DNA from: Gloeomargaritaceae cyanobacterium C42_A2020_066
GTDB lineage: Bacteria; Cyanobacteriota; Cyanobacteriia; Gloeomargaritales; Gloeomargaritaceae
DNA: 41,744 nucleotides
Reading direction: 5' to 3'
NCBI GenBank assembly: GCA_015272465.1
Contig: JACYLR010000035.1
Coordinates: 1 to 41,744 of the forward strand
How positions within the stretch are numbered: position 1 is the stretch's first letter; the number at the start of each line of letters is the position of its first letter. This document shows positions 19,390-27,622 of the stretch, piece by piece. The notes under the pieces were generated by a model. The model saw only the letters and a program-made list of their open reading frames with translations, did not search any database and was not told the DNA's origin. Both the position numbers and the translations under genes were made by a program.

Positions 19390-20644
19390 CCGTATCTCCG
19401 GTGAGTAGGGCGGGATCGAGACCGCGGGCCAGATCTTCGAGGGGCGGCCGGCCGGCTAGGGCAGTGCGCCGCGCCACTATCACGAACAGGCGACCCGGGT
19501 GGCGTTGGAACCCAGCCTGCTGTTCCGCCATCGGCCCCTGCCCCCAGAAAATATCCACCCGGCCATGCCCCTGGATTGCGGCCCCCGTATCCTGTATCAG
19601 GACGAACCGCCGCAGCGGCCGGCCGCTATCCGTTCCGTCGGTTTGGACAGTTTCCATCCAGGCCAGACTGCCGCGAGGTACCTGGGTTAAATCCATCGCC
19701 ACCGACCGGCCCGGCGTCAGGGCCACCCCCAGGGCACCGTAGGGACCACCCTGAATCCGCCGGAAAAACACATAGCGAGGGTTCTCATTGAATAAATCCG
19801 TCACCTGTTCCGGGTTCGCAGCCAGGTATTGACGAATCGCCTGGAGGGAAATTTGATCCGCCAAGATCAGGCCCCGATTGACCAGAATGCGCCCAATAGA
19901 CACGTAGGGATGGCCGTTGTGCGCTGCAAATCCTACCCGCTGACGGCGACCGTCGGGCATCTGGAGCACCCCCGATCCCTGGACTTGCAGGAAAAACAAG
20001 TCCACCGGGTTCACGTAGGCCAACACGGGAGCACGACCAGCCAATGCCTGGGCACCGGCTGCCGTAATTTCTCGCCGGGTGGGGTAGGGCTGCCACTGAT
20101 CCCCCTGCCAGCGGCCAATCCGACCGTCCTGCTCGGCCCAATCCCACGGCCGGCCGTGCACAGGGGCTTGGTACCCCCCCTCAGGTTGGAGGCGGGCAGG
20201 GATCAGGGGTTCGTAGTAGCCCGTGAAAAAGGCCCCCCCGTCGGGGTTACGGCTCTCCCACACCTGAAAGCGCTCCTGGAGCAGGCGTTGGCGCTCAGCC
20301 CCCCGAAAGCGGTGGATCGTGTCCCAAAACAAGGCCACCGAGGCTGCCAATTCTGCAGCGGTGTAGGTCTGATCCCCCAGGGTAAAGGTCTGCTGGGGGG
20401 GCAAGCGCTTGTAGTAGCGCAGGGAGCGGGCGAGAGCCGGTGCGAGGCCCTGAAAGTTCAAATCATCGGCCGCCGTCAGCACCGCCGAAGGTTGGACAAC
20501 CCAACCCATATTGGCGGCCGGCCGGCTAGGGGCCTGGTCTACCCCGACTGGCCGCGTCACCCCAGCGGCCGCCGGAGATGGCGCATCCCCCTGAGCTAGG
20601 GTCGCCACACCGCAAGCAAGCAGAAAAGGAATCCACCCAGTCAT
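19379..20644 (-). CDS. mltA: Membrane-bound lytic murein transglycosylase A (MltA)
   Basis: Cleaves peptidoglycan glycan strands to give 1,6-anhydro-muropeptides. The 421 residues carry FTGYYEP, the core VDLFFLQVQGSG and the C-terminal 3D domain QDTGAAIQGHGRVDIFWG, whose aspartates form the active site in the family. The N-terminus has a lipobox-like LLAC (C11), consistent with the outer-membrane lipoprotein nature of MltA. The start is the ATG at 20644; no strong Shine-Dalgarno is visible. Its 3' end overlaps the AddB-like gene by 11 bases, so the two are probably one transcript without an obvious functional link. Confidence 0.93.
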   Translation of the reverse strand: MTGWIPFLLACGVATLAQGDAPSPAAAGVTRPVGVDQAPSRPAANMGWVVQPSAVLTAADDLNFQGLAPALARSLRYYKRLPPQQTFTLGDQTYTAAELAASVALFWDTIHRFRGAERQRLLQERFQVWESRNPDGGAFFTGYYEPLIPARLQPEGGYQAPVHGRPWDWAEQDGRIGRWQGDQWQPYPTRREITAAGAQALAGRAPVLAYVNPVDLFFLQVQGSGVLQMPDGRRQRVGFAAHNGHPYVSIGRILVNRGLILADQISLQAIRQYLAANPEQVTDLFNENPRYVFFRRIQGGPYGALGVALTPGRSVAMDLTQVPRGSLAWMETVQTDGTDSGRPLRRFVLIQDTGAAIQGHGRVDIFWGQGPMAEQQAGFQRHPGRLFVIVARRTALAGRPPLEDLARGLDPALLTGDTDAP

Positions 20645-20747
20645 GGCCTGAGTCGTACCACCGCCCCCAACCTACCACCGAAGTCAGGGACTGGGCAGGT
20701 GTGTCCGACCTGAAGTCTAATAGATTCAGGGGTTGTGGGAGCCAGGT

Positions 20748-21377
20748 ATGGAGACCGGGAATCAAGAAAAACACGGAACGGTTTGGCTGCGGGGCCTGCT
20801 TACGGTGGCCTGGGCCGATGGGGATTTTAGTCCTGAAGAGCAGGCCCTGGTTACGGAATTACTCCACCCGGGTGCGGGCGACAATCTTCACCCCAATCCC
20901 CTTTCTCCGCCGGATCTGGCGGCGGCGTTTGATCCGAACCCAGACCTAGCGGAGGACTTTTTGCGGACAGCGGTGATGGTGGCGGTGGCCGATGGCACCT
21001 ATTCCCAGGAGGAGGATCAGGTGCTGCGGGCCTTTTGTGCCGCCCTCGGCCGGCCGGCCGATATCCTCGACAGCCTCACAGCCACCCTTGTCACTGGCGA
21101 GGGACTCGAAGCCCACGGGGATGGCCCCCTGAACCCAGTGCGCCATTGGCTCGACCATCTCCAAATCCACGACCCCGCCGTGGCCCGTTTTCTCTGTCGG
21201 ATAATCCCGGCCCAATGTCCCTTCGAGCGGGATGTGGTGTTGTTCGGCCGCAAGGTGGTACACATTCCGCCCATGTGCAAACTCAACCCCTTCTACGAGC
21301 AGGTGGTGGGTCTGCGCTTCCGGGCACTCAGCTACCTAGCCGAGCAGGGCGAGGATGTCGCTGGCTACGTCAGTTAG
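20748..21377 (+). CDS. TerB-like protein with Mo-dependent nitrogenase C-terminus domain
   Basis: A 209-residue protein in two parts. Residues 1 to about 110 look like a TerB-type helical, acidic domain (TVAWADGDFSPEE and VAVADGTYSQEED, two related repeats). Residues from about 120 match the cyanobacterial Mo-nitro_C family: HWLDHLQIHDP, RIIPAQCPFERDV, IPPMCKLNPFYEQ and GLRFRALSYLAEQ. Despite its name, that family occurs in cyanobacteria that do not fix nitrogen, and its role is unknown. I start at the ATG at 20748, with GGGAG upstream, rather than a GTG 15 bases earlier. The stop overlaps the convergent Nudix gene by 4 bases. Confidence 0.82.
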   Translation: METGNQEKHGTVWLRGLLTVAWADGDFSPEEQALVTELLHPGAGDNLHPNPLSPPDLAAAFDPNPDLAEDFLRTAVMVAVADGTYSQEEDQVLRAFCAALGRPADILDSLTATLVTGEGLEAHGDGPLNPVRHWLDHLQIHDPAVARFLCRIIPAQCPFERDVVLFGRKVVHIPPMCKLNPFYEQVVGLRFRALSYLAEQGEDVAGYVS

Positions 21378-21928
21378 GGCTGGGGGAGGTGAGGCCGCGC
21401 CAAGAAAAAACTGGTGACGGTTTTGGCATCTACCGGCCGGCCGGCGAGAATGGCTGCTTCCAGTTCCGCTGGGGTCATCAGCACGGGCCGTAGATCCTCA
21501 TCCGCATCCCCGGTTGGCGGGTGATCGAGCAACTCTAGGTCACAGGCCAAAAAGGCATAGATAATTTCATCCGAATAGCCCGGCGCCAGGAAAAACGTAC
21601 CCAGGGAGAGCCAGCGGCCGGCCCGATAGCCGATTTCCTCCTGAATCTCCCGCTCAATGGTTTGTTGGGGGGCCTCCCCTGGTTCGACGGTGCCCGCTGG
21701 AAACTCCAGAAGTCGGCCTTGGGCAGCAAACCGATACTGCTCCACCAAGACCAGCCGTCCATCCGCCAGCACTGGGACGGCTAGCGCCCCCCCCGGGTGG
21801 TAGATGCACTCCCAAGTGCCCTCCGCGCCATTGGGCAGCCGCAGGCGATTGACCTCATAGGCAAACTTGCGCCCCTGGTAGCGCAGCACCGTTTGCAGAC
21901 GTTCGGGCGGTTCCGGGGTAACGTTCAC
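21374..21928 (-). CDS. Nudix hydrolase, ADP-ribose pyrophosphatase-like
   Basis: A 184-residue protein with a complete Nudix box at about residues 79-101 (GTVEPGE, then REIQEEIGY), which binds the catalytic metals. The flanking LVEQYRFAAQGRLLEFPAG and the FLAPGYSDEIIYAFLA segment after the box resemble the NudF/ADP-ribose pyrophosphatase branch. The substrate is inferred from subfamily likeness only. It is a single gene that converges on the TerB-like gene with a 4-base overlap and diverges from the Hpt gene at 22113. Confidence 0.88.
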   Translation of the reverse strand: MNVTPEPPERLQTVLRYQGRKFAYEVNRLRLPNGAEGTWECIYHPGGALAVPVLADGRLVLVEQYRFAAQGRLLEFPAGTVEPGEAPQQTIEREIQEEIGYRAGRWLSLGTFFLAPGYSDEIIYAFLACDLELLDHPPTGDADEDLRPVLMTPAELEAAILAGRPVDAKTVTSFFLARPHLPQP

Positions 21929-22112
21929 GGTAGGGCTAAGAGGAAGGGTGCCTCGCTATTTTAGAGGGGTTGTGAATGAGTTTTGTGGATTCAGATCCTT
22001 GGGAAACCGATGTCGGGAAGAGTAGGATAATAGGCATCTGAGCGGTGGTTACCCCGCGCAGCCGCCGGTTCATTGATGTCGTGGACGCGTCCGCCCCCTT
22101 AAGGAGCCGATC

Positions 22113-23036
22113 ATGCTGTCGGAACAGCAACAGAAGATTTTGGTGTACTTCATCGAAGAATCCCGGGAACACCTCCAGACCTTGGAGCAGGGATTGATGA
22201 ACCTCCAAGTCAATTCCACCGACGGCGAATTGATTAATGAGCTATTCCGGGCCGCCCACTCCATCAAGGGGGGGGCCGCCATGCTCGGCTTTGACAGCAT
22301 CCGCCGCACCGCCCACCGCCTCGAGGATTCCCTCAAGGTGCTGCGGGAACGGTCGATCACGGTTGACCAGCGCCTCGAAAGCCTCTTCCTCCAAGGCTTC
22401 GATTTGCTCCAAGACTTGGTCGATCAACTGCAAAAGCGCGGCAGCCTCGATGAGGAAGCAGCCCAGGCGGTGCTCCAGCGCTCCGAGCCCATTTTTGCGG
22501 AATTGGCGAAGGAATTGAGTGGGGAGGCACCTGCCGAAGCGGTGGCTGCCCCCGCCGCCCTCACCCACGCTGATATCGCGCCTCAGGTGTTGTTGCTGCT
22601 CCGGCAAATGCTGGATTTGTTCCGCCAGGGTGACAGTGCAACCCACCGCCAGCAATTACTGGATATCACTGAGCAACTAGCCCATGTGGGCCAGGGCATT
22701 GATTCTTGGCAAACCCTGGTGGGTCAAGTGCGAACCGCCATCGGCCTGCCTCAGAACAGTTTTGCTGCCCTAGCCAAGGTTTGCCTGCAAGACCTGAAGC
22801 AGGGGGCAGACCTGATCCAGGCCGGCCGGCCGGCCGAGGCGATCGCCAGTGCCCAACTGGCTCGGCTGGCGGCCGGGGCCGGGGGTACTATTCCGCCCCA
22901 AGCGCTGGCAGCAACCATCACCATTCCCACGGATCCCCAAGCGGCAGCAGACGCCCTACTCAAGGCCCTGGATACCCCCCGTCTCACCCAACTGGCCAAA
23001 CTCTTGGTGCAGGCCCTCAAGCAGCGCAGTGTCTAG
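22113..23036 (+). CDS. Hpt (histidine phosphotransfer) domain protein
   Basis: A 307-residue protein whose first 105 residues form an Hpt domain with the phosphoaccepting histidine H49 in AAHSIKGGAAMLG. This matches the P1 domain of CheA and other phosphorelay proteins. The remainder is helical, Ala/Gln/Leu-rich and has no kinase or CheW domain, so it is a stand-alone relay protein or a CheA-like remnant. Part of the tail contains four overlapping GGCCGGCC units (22820-22835) coding AGRPAEA. A strong AAGGAG Shine-Dalgarno precedes the ATG. The partner kinase is unknown; two histidine kinases lie downstream at 25305 and 28856. Confidence 0.88.
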   Translation: MLSEQQQKILVYFIEESREHLQTLEQGLMNLQVNSTDGELINELFRAAHSIKGGAAMLGFDSIRRTAHRLEDSLKVLRERSITVDQRLESLFLQGFDLLQDLVDQLQKRGSLDEEAAQAVLQRSEPIFAELAKELSGEAPAEAVAAPAALTHADIAPQVLLLLRQMLDLFRQGDSATHRQQLLDITEQLAHVGQGIDSWQTLVGQVRTAIGLPQNSFAALAKVCLQDLKQGADLIQAGRPAEAIASAQLARLAAGAGGTIPPQALAATITIPTDPQAAADALLKALDTPRLTQLAKLLVQALKQRSV

Positions 23037-23054
23037 AGCCACGGGCTTGCAAAC

Positions 23055-23078
23055 CGATGTTAAGGCTTGCTAACATCG
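23055..23078 (+). terminator. Hairpin between the Hpt gene and tRNA-Gln
   Basis: A perfect 8-bp inverted repeat CGATGTTA / TAACATCG with an 8-base loop starts 19 bases after the Hpt stop and ends 13 bases before the tRNA. Only TT follows the stem, so it is a weak terminator at best. It could equally be a processing signal. Confidence 0.4.
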
Positions 23079-23091
23079 TTAAGCTGCTCAA

Positions 23092-23163
23092 TGGGGCGTC
23101 GCCAAGCGGTAAGGCAGCTGGTTTTGGTCCAGCCATTCCGAGGTTCGAATCCTTGCGCCCCAG
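23092..23163 (+). tRNA. trnQ: tRNA-Gln(UUG)
   Basis: The gene folds as a complete cloverleaf. The acceptor stem pairs TGGGGCG (23092-23098) with CGCCCCA (23156-23162), and the discriminator is G. The anticodon stem GCTGG/CCAGC encloses the loop TTTTGGT, with anticodon TTG at 23124-23126. The T-arm is CGAGG-TTCGAAT-CCTTG. CCA is not encoded. The HAD gene begins nine bases after it. Confidence 0.96.
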
Positions 23164-23172
23164 TTAATTCCC

Positions 23173-24012
23173 ATGTCCTCTCCAGAACCGGCTCTTCTGG
23201 CCCTTGACTTTGATGGGGTGCTCTGCGACGGCCGGCCGGAGTATTTTGCCACCACCTGTCTGGCCTACCGGGAACTGTGGCCGGAGATTGGCTGCGGTGC
23301 CCATCTGGATGCCTTTCGGGACGCTTTCTATGCCTGGCGGCCGGCCGTAGCCCACGGTTGGGAGATGCCCCTGCTTCTCCACGGCCTAGTGACGGGCGCT
23401 TTGACCGACGCTGAACCCGTATCGACACACACCTGGGGCACCCACCGGCCAACCCTCTTAGCCGAGAGCCGCTCCACACCGGCCGAGTTGGGAGGACTTG
23501 TCGATGGGGTCAGGGATGACTGGATTGAGCGGGACTTGCCCGATTGGCTGGGCCACCACAACTTCTACCCCGGTGTTGTGCCTCGCCTCCAGACCTGGTT
23601 AGCCCAGGGCAGCCCCCAACTGGCCATCCTCACCACCAAGGCCGGCCGGTTTGTCCAGCAACTCTTCGAGGCCGCCGACGTGGATTTTCCCACAACCTGG
23701 ATCTGGGGACGGGAGGCCGGCCGACCCAAAGTCACCCTATTGGCCGAGCTAGTGGCGCAGGGTCATGCTCCCCTGTGGTTTGTGGAGGACTACCGGCCCA
23801 CCCTCGACCGCGTTACCCAGACGCCCGGACTGGAAACGGTATGCCTCTTCCTAGCGACTTGGGGCTACAACACCCCCGCCGCTGCTGCCGAGTTGGGCAC
23901 CATTCAACCCTTAACTCTGAACCACTGGCACCTTGACCTCAAGGATTGGCGGACACCAGCGGCTTCACCTGCATCCGCACCAGCACCACCGTCACATTGT
24001 CGTGGCCGTTGA
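23173..24012 (+). CDS. HAD-family hydrolase
   Basis: A 279-residue haloacid-dehalogenase-like phosphatase. Motif I is LDFDGVLCDG (nucleophile D12, acid/base D14), motif II is in AILTTKAG, the motif III lysine is in GRPK, and motif IV is VEDYRPTLD. A large helical cap domain lies between motifs I and II (about 25-140). The substrate is unknown. The gene starts nine bases after tRNA-Gln and may be transcribed with it. Its last 74 bases overlap the 3' end of the convergent PP2C gene; the tail coded there is Ala/Pro-rich and unlike the conserved fold, so it is probably an overprinted extension. Confidence 0.82.
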   Translation: MSSPEPALLALDFDGVLCDGRPEYFATTCLAYRELWPEIGCGAHLDAFRDAFYAWRPAVAHGWEMPLLLHGLVTGALTDAEPVSTHTWGTHRPTLLAESRSTPAELGGLVDGVRDDWIERDLPDWLGHHNFYPGVVPRLQTWLAQGSPQLAILTTKAGRFVQQLFEAADVDFPTTWIWGREAGRPKVTLLAELVAQGHAPLWFVEDYRPTLDRVTQTPGLETVCLFLATWGYNTPAAAAELGTIQPLTLNHWHLDLKDWRTPAASPASAPAPPSHCRGR

Positions 24013-24859
24013 TCGTATTCGCCACGTCAATCAACTGCTTGCAGCCCTCCTGGAGATAGGCGAGACCAGCCTGGGGTACAAGCAAGGGTTTGAGGTGGGT
24101 CGCACAACAGCTTTCCACCAATTCATTGTCCGTCATGCCATCCGAAGCAAGCAGGAAGAGGGTGTCTTCCACCACCGTCAGGTATTGGATGTGGATGTCT
24201 AAATCCCGCTTGTGGCGAGGGCCGAGGGCCTGGGTCAGTTGGTAGGCGTCGGGACGACTGTAGGCCGTCTTGGGATCAACCCCCTGCTGGATATGCCACT
24301 GCCCCACCTCATGGTCGAGGGTGACCTGCACCAGGCCCTCCGACTCCGTTAACCGATAGAGACGACTATCCCCGATGTGGGTAATCGCCACCCGATTGTC
24401 CTGCACCAAGGCCAGCACCAGGGTCGTGCCCATGCGGGACTTCCCGTGGCGCGCCTCACCCTCATTGCGTTCGTAGATCGCTTGATTAGCCAACTCCACG
24501 CCCGCCTGAATCAGTTCAGGACTAGGCAGATTGGTCTGCTCCTTGTACAGCCATTCCTGCTGTAGAAATGCTCCCAACCGATGGGTGGCTAATTGGCTGG
24601 CCTCATCCCCGCCGGCGTGACCACCCATGCCATCACAGAGAATGTACAACCCCTTTCCCCAAACCTGATCCCCCTGGGGTGTGATCCGCCGCTCGGTACA
24701 GGTTTGCACCAGAAAGTAGTCCTGGTTGTACTCTCGCTGCATCCCCACATCGGTTTGGGCGACAGCTTCCAGGGCTTGAAGCCGCACCGGAGGAATTGTC
24801 GGCGTCAGTTCAACGGTGGGATCAACGGCAGTCACATCAGTGGAAGGGGGAGATTGCAT
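23939..24859 (-). CDS. PP2C-family serine/threonine phosphatase
   Basis: Metal-dependent phosphatase of the PPM/PP2C class, 306 residues. Metal-binding motifs are REYNQD (D47), CDGMGGHAGGDEAS (D76), LLASDGMTD and HDNVTVVL; GTTLVLAL and HIGDSRLYR also match. About 30 N-terminal residues before the domain are Pro/Thr-rich and could be phosphorylated or flexible. It is the last gene of a minus-strand set: histidine kinase, FHA protein (2-base gap), then PP2C (44-base gap). An FHA protein beside a PP2C phosphatase usually points to Ser/Thr phosphorylation signalling, but no Ser/Thr kinase is encoded here. Confidence 0.93.
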   Translation of the reverse strand: MQSPPSTDVTAVDPTVELTPTIPPVRLQALEAVAQTDVGMQREYNQDYFLVQTCTERRITPQGDQVWGKGLYILCDGMGGHAGGDEASQLATHRLGAFLQQEWLYKEQTNLPSPELIQAGVELANQAIYERNEGEARHGKSRMGTTLVLALVQDNRVAITHIGDSRLYRLTESEGLVQVTLDHEVGQWHIQQGVDPKTAYSRPDAYQLTQALGPRHKRDLDIHIQYLTVVEDTLFLLASDGMTDNELVESCCATHLKPLLVPQAGLAYLQEGCKQLIDVANTINGHDNVTVVLVRMQVKPLVSANP

Positions 24860-24903
24860 AGGATTCCTACAAGCATAGCCTGGAGATTTTCCCAGTCCGG
24901 GGG

Positions 24904-25302
24904 TTAACCCGACTGAAATTCAAAAACCACGGGCTGGTCACTGCCCAGGGCAATGGCATCACCAGCGGTCAGGGGTTTGCGCTCACCCGGCCAGAGACGC
25001 TGACCATTGAGGTAAGTGCCGTTGGTACTGCCCATATCCTCAAGGAGGGGGGGGGGTGGCACCAGCAGAATACGAGCGTGCACCCGAGACACAGCGGCGG
25101 CTTCGGGGAACTCCGACAGGTCAATGTCGGGGGGCAGATGGGTATTGGGTTTTCCGAGGAGGACTAGGTTGCGGTGCTCCGGCAGGGGGATAATTCGTCC
25201 GGATGGGCGATGAATCAACCGTGGGTGGGCCGGTGCCGGCCGGTCGGCGGAAGTCACCATGGGACAGACCGCGTTACAGCAGCCGCAGGGAATTGGTTTC
25301 AT
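24904..25302 (-). CDS. FHA-domain protein
   Basis: A 132-residue protein that is mostly one forkhead-associated domain, which binds phosphothreonine peptides. Core motifs are LLGKPN (strand with the GR-type turn), VSRVHARI (S-x-x-H) and GSTNGTYLNGQRL. The N-terminus has a cysteine cluster (CGCC, then C13) that may hold a metal. The ATG at 25302 is two bases beyond the stop of the upstream histidine kinase, so coupled translation supports this start over the ATG at 25260. Its likely job is to recruit a phosphorylated partner, perhaps the PP2C target; this is inference from order. Confidence 0.88.
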   Translation of the reverse strand: MKPIPCGCCNAVCPMVTSADRPAPAHPRLIHRPSGRIIPLPEHRNLVLLGKPNTHLPPDIDLSEFPEAAAVSRVHARILLVPPPPLLEDMGSTNGTYLNGQRLWPGERKPLTAGDAIALGSDQPVVFEFQSG

Positions 25303-25304
25303 TA

Positions 25305-27596
25305 TTACCGGCTGGGTTCAATTTGACCACGGCCGGCCGGGGCGGGAGCGGGCAAATCCGAGGTCATGGGGAGGTGCAGTGAGAAACAGGTTACCTGGTT
25401 GCTGCTGCGGGCCTCAATAGTTCCCCCCAAGTGGGTGACCAGACGACGGACTAGGGCCAAGCCCAAACCCATCCCACTGTATTGCCAGGGATCTCGACGG
25501 GGAATACGGTAGAAACGCTCGAAGATGAGGGGCAACTCTTCTGGGGAAATCTCGACCCCTGTATTGCTGACGGTCAGGGTAAGTTCATCCTGGCCGGCCG
25601 TGGCCTCTAGGGTAATGGCCTGGTCACGGGGAGTGTATTTGCAGGCATTGGTCAGTAGTTCCGTCAGGACGCGTTCCAGACTAAAGGGATGGGTACGCAG
25701 GGGGGGTAAATCCGGGTCAATCTGATAGCGAAGGCGCTGGCTTTGGCGGTCAGCTTGGGTGCGAAAACGCTCCAGCAACGGGGGCAACCAGTCCTGGAGA
25801 ATCACAGTGGTTTGGTGGAGCGGCTCAGCGCCCGTTTCCAGGTGCCGCAGGTTGAGCAAATCCTGGATCAGGTTAGCCTCGCGGTGATATTCCGCCTCCA
25901 AAATGTCCAGGTACTGGCCCAGCCGCTGGCCCGCATCGGCCGCCAAACTCCGGCCGGGACGAATCTGGAGCCGCAGCATTTTGAGGGCCATTTTCATGTT
26001 GGAGAGGGGAGTGCGCAACTCGTGGGACACAGAACTGAGAAAGTCATCCTTGAGCCGACTCAGGCGTTCGAGGGCCACGACCTGGGCCTGGGCCGCCTGG
26101 TACAGTCGGGCTTGCCGAATGGCGATAGCACACTGGCTGGCAACCTGGGGGATCAAGGCCATTAGGAGGGCTCGCCCCGGCCGGCCGGCCGTCACCACCC
26201 CCAGTTCACCCAAAACGCCTTGATCATCTCGAATCGGATGAATCCATAGTTCACCCTCAGGACCCCTAAGGACTTGATAGGCCAGGGGCAGCACCTCGAC
26301 CGGGGGCGCCAACCACGGGGTACCCGCCAGAAGGGGTTGATAAAACGCCGGATAGTCAGCGAGGGTGAGCCGGAGACCCAAGTGGGTGGGGCCGGCCGGC
26401 CCTAGATATTCGTAGGCCACCGTCGCCGCAGTCTGGCGGTCATCGTAGAGGGCAGCCCAGCAGTAGTCAGTGCCCAGGGCTTGCCCCAGTTCTTGGATAG
26501 CAGTCTGGAGGATTTGGGCTTCGTCGAGACTATCCCGCACCCGATCGGTCACTGCCTTCAGCACCTGAGCACAGTCGAGGGCTTCCTGGAGTTCTGCCGT
26601 CCGCTCCCTGACCTGGGCCTCCAAGCTCGTATTGAGGGTCTGAAGCTGGGCATAGAGTTGGGCCTGATCAATAGCAATGCCCAGTTGGAGGGCAAGCTGC
26701 TCTAACAACTCCACATCCTGAAGCTGCCAGGCCCGCAGCCCTTTGCATTGATGGGCCACCAACAGCCCCCACAAATCCTGCTGCTGGAGCACGGGCACCA
26801 CCAGACTGCTGCGCACCCGCCACTCATCCAGTTGCCGCACCTGGCCCGCCTCCAGATCCGACTGAAAAATATCGGGAATTACCTGGGCTTGCCCCTGGCG
26901 CAAGGACTCCAAATGCTGGGGCGCCACACCGAAGTAGCCCATATTCTGTCCCAGGAGCGAAGAGCAGTCCGAGGCGGTGGCCTCTACCACCACTGTGCCC
27001 CCCAGGCCCTCAAAGCGGTGGATCATCACCCGATCCGCGTGCAGAAAGCACCGCACCTCAGTGACCGTGGTTTCCAGAATGGTTTGCAAGTCCAAAGACT
27101 GACGGATGCCGGCAGCCATGCGCCGGACAATCCGTTCCCGTTCCGCCTGTTCCCGCAGACTGTCCTCTAGGCGACGGTGGCGGGTGACATCCCGGCAGGT
27201 GACAATCAGGCCGCGTATTTGAGGTGGATGGCCCAGGGGAGCCAGGGTAGCTGAAAGGTAGTATTCACAGCCCGACCGACTGAGCAGTAACGTATCCCTG
27301 GGTAACCCCGTCACCACGCCCTCCCGCAGCACCCGTCCCAGCAACCCCTCAACAGGCTGATGGGTGCGGGCATTGACAAGGCATAGCACCTGGAAGAGGG
27401 GCTGTCCCACGGCCTCCTCTGCACTCCAGCCAGTCAATTGCTCCGCAGCCTGGTTCATCACCCAAACCCGGCAATTCAGGTCAGTGAGGATCACCCCATC
27501 CCCAATACTGCCCAGCACTGTGTGCAGCCACGCCTGTTCCGTTGGGCTGGTGATCTGGGGGAGGAGGTCGGGAGGAAGCGAATCTGGGGAAACCAT
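25305..27596 (-). CDS. Sensor histidine kinase with PAS and two GAF domains
   Basis: A 763-residue soluble kinase with no membrane segment. Domains in order: PAS (about 20-145), GAF (about 165-320), a short coiled coil, a second GAF-like domain (about 345-500), HisKA with H525 in SSVSHELRTPL, and HATPase. The N box is ELLTNACKYTP. The G1 box is SNTGVEI, a variant like that of CusS, and the G2 box is GMGLGLAL. The first GAF resembles phytochrome/cyanobacteriochrome GAFs (DRVMIHRF, VRSSLVVPVL) but lacks the CH chromophore cysteine, so bilin binding is unlikely. No response regulator is adjacent. It heads the kinase-FHA-PP2C set. Confidence 0.92.
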   Translation of the reverse strand: MVSPDSLPPDLLPQITSPTEQAWLHTVLGSIGDGVILTDLNCRVWVMNQAAEQLTGWSAEEAVGQPLFQVLCLVNARTHQPVEGLLGRVLREGVVTGLPRDTLLLSRSGCEYYLSATLAPLGHPPQIRGLIVTCRDVTRHRRLEDSLREQAERERIVRRMAAGIRQSLDLQTILETTVTEVRCFLHADRVMIHRFEGLGGTVVVEATASDCSSLLGQNMGYFGVAPQHLESLRQGQAQVIPDIFQSDLEAGQVRQLDEWRVRSSLVVPVLQQQDLWGLLVAHQCKGLRAWQLQDVELLEQLALQLGIAIDQAQLYAQLQTLNTSLEAQVRERTAELQEALDCAQVLKAVTDRVRDSLDEAQILQTAIQELGQALGTDYCWAALYDDRQTAATVAYEYLGPAGPTHLGLRLTLADYPAFYQPLLAGTPWLAPPVEVLPLAYQVLRGPEGELWIHPIRDDQGVLGELGVVTAGRPGRALLMALIPQVASQCAIAIRQARLYQAAQAQVVALERLSRLKDDFLSSVSHELRTPLSNMKMALKMLRLQIRPGRSLAADAGQRLGQYLDILEAEYHREANLIQDLLNLRHLETGAEPLHQTTVILQDWLPPLLERFRTQADRQSQRLRYQIDPDLPPLRTHPFSLERVLTELLTNACKYTPRDQAITLEATAGQDELTLTVSNTGVEISPEELPLIFERFYRIPRRDPWQYSGMGLGLALVRRLVTHLGGTIEARSSNQVTCFSLHLPMTSDLPAPAPAGRGQIEPSR

Positions 27597-27622
27597 GGGC
27601 TATCTCCATGCCCTCCAGCCCC

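Noticed and set aside
25305-27596. Cyanobacteriochrome photoreceptor
   Set aside because: The first GAF domain looks related, but the CH dipeptide that carries the bilin is absent.
25305-27596. Inactive pseudo-kinase, because the G1 box reads SNTGVEI
   Set aside because: CusS-type kinases have a similar NPGxxI variant and are active; the H, N and G2 boxes are intact.
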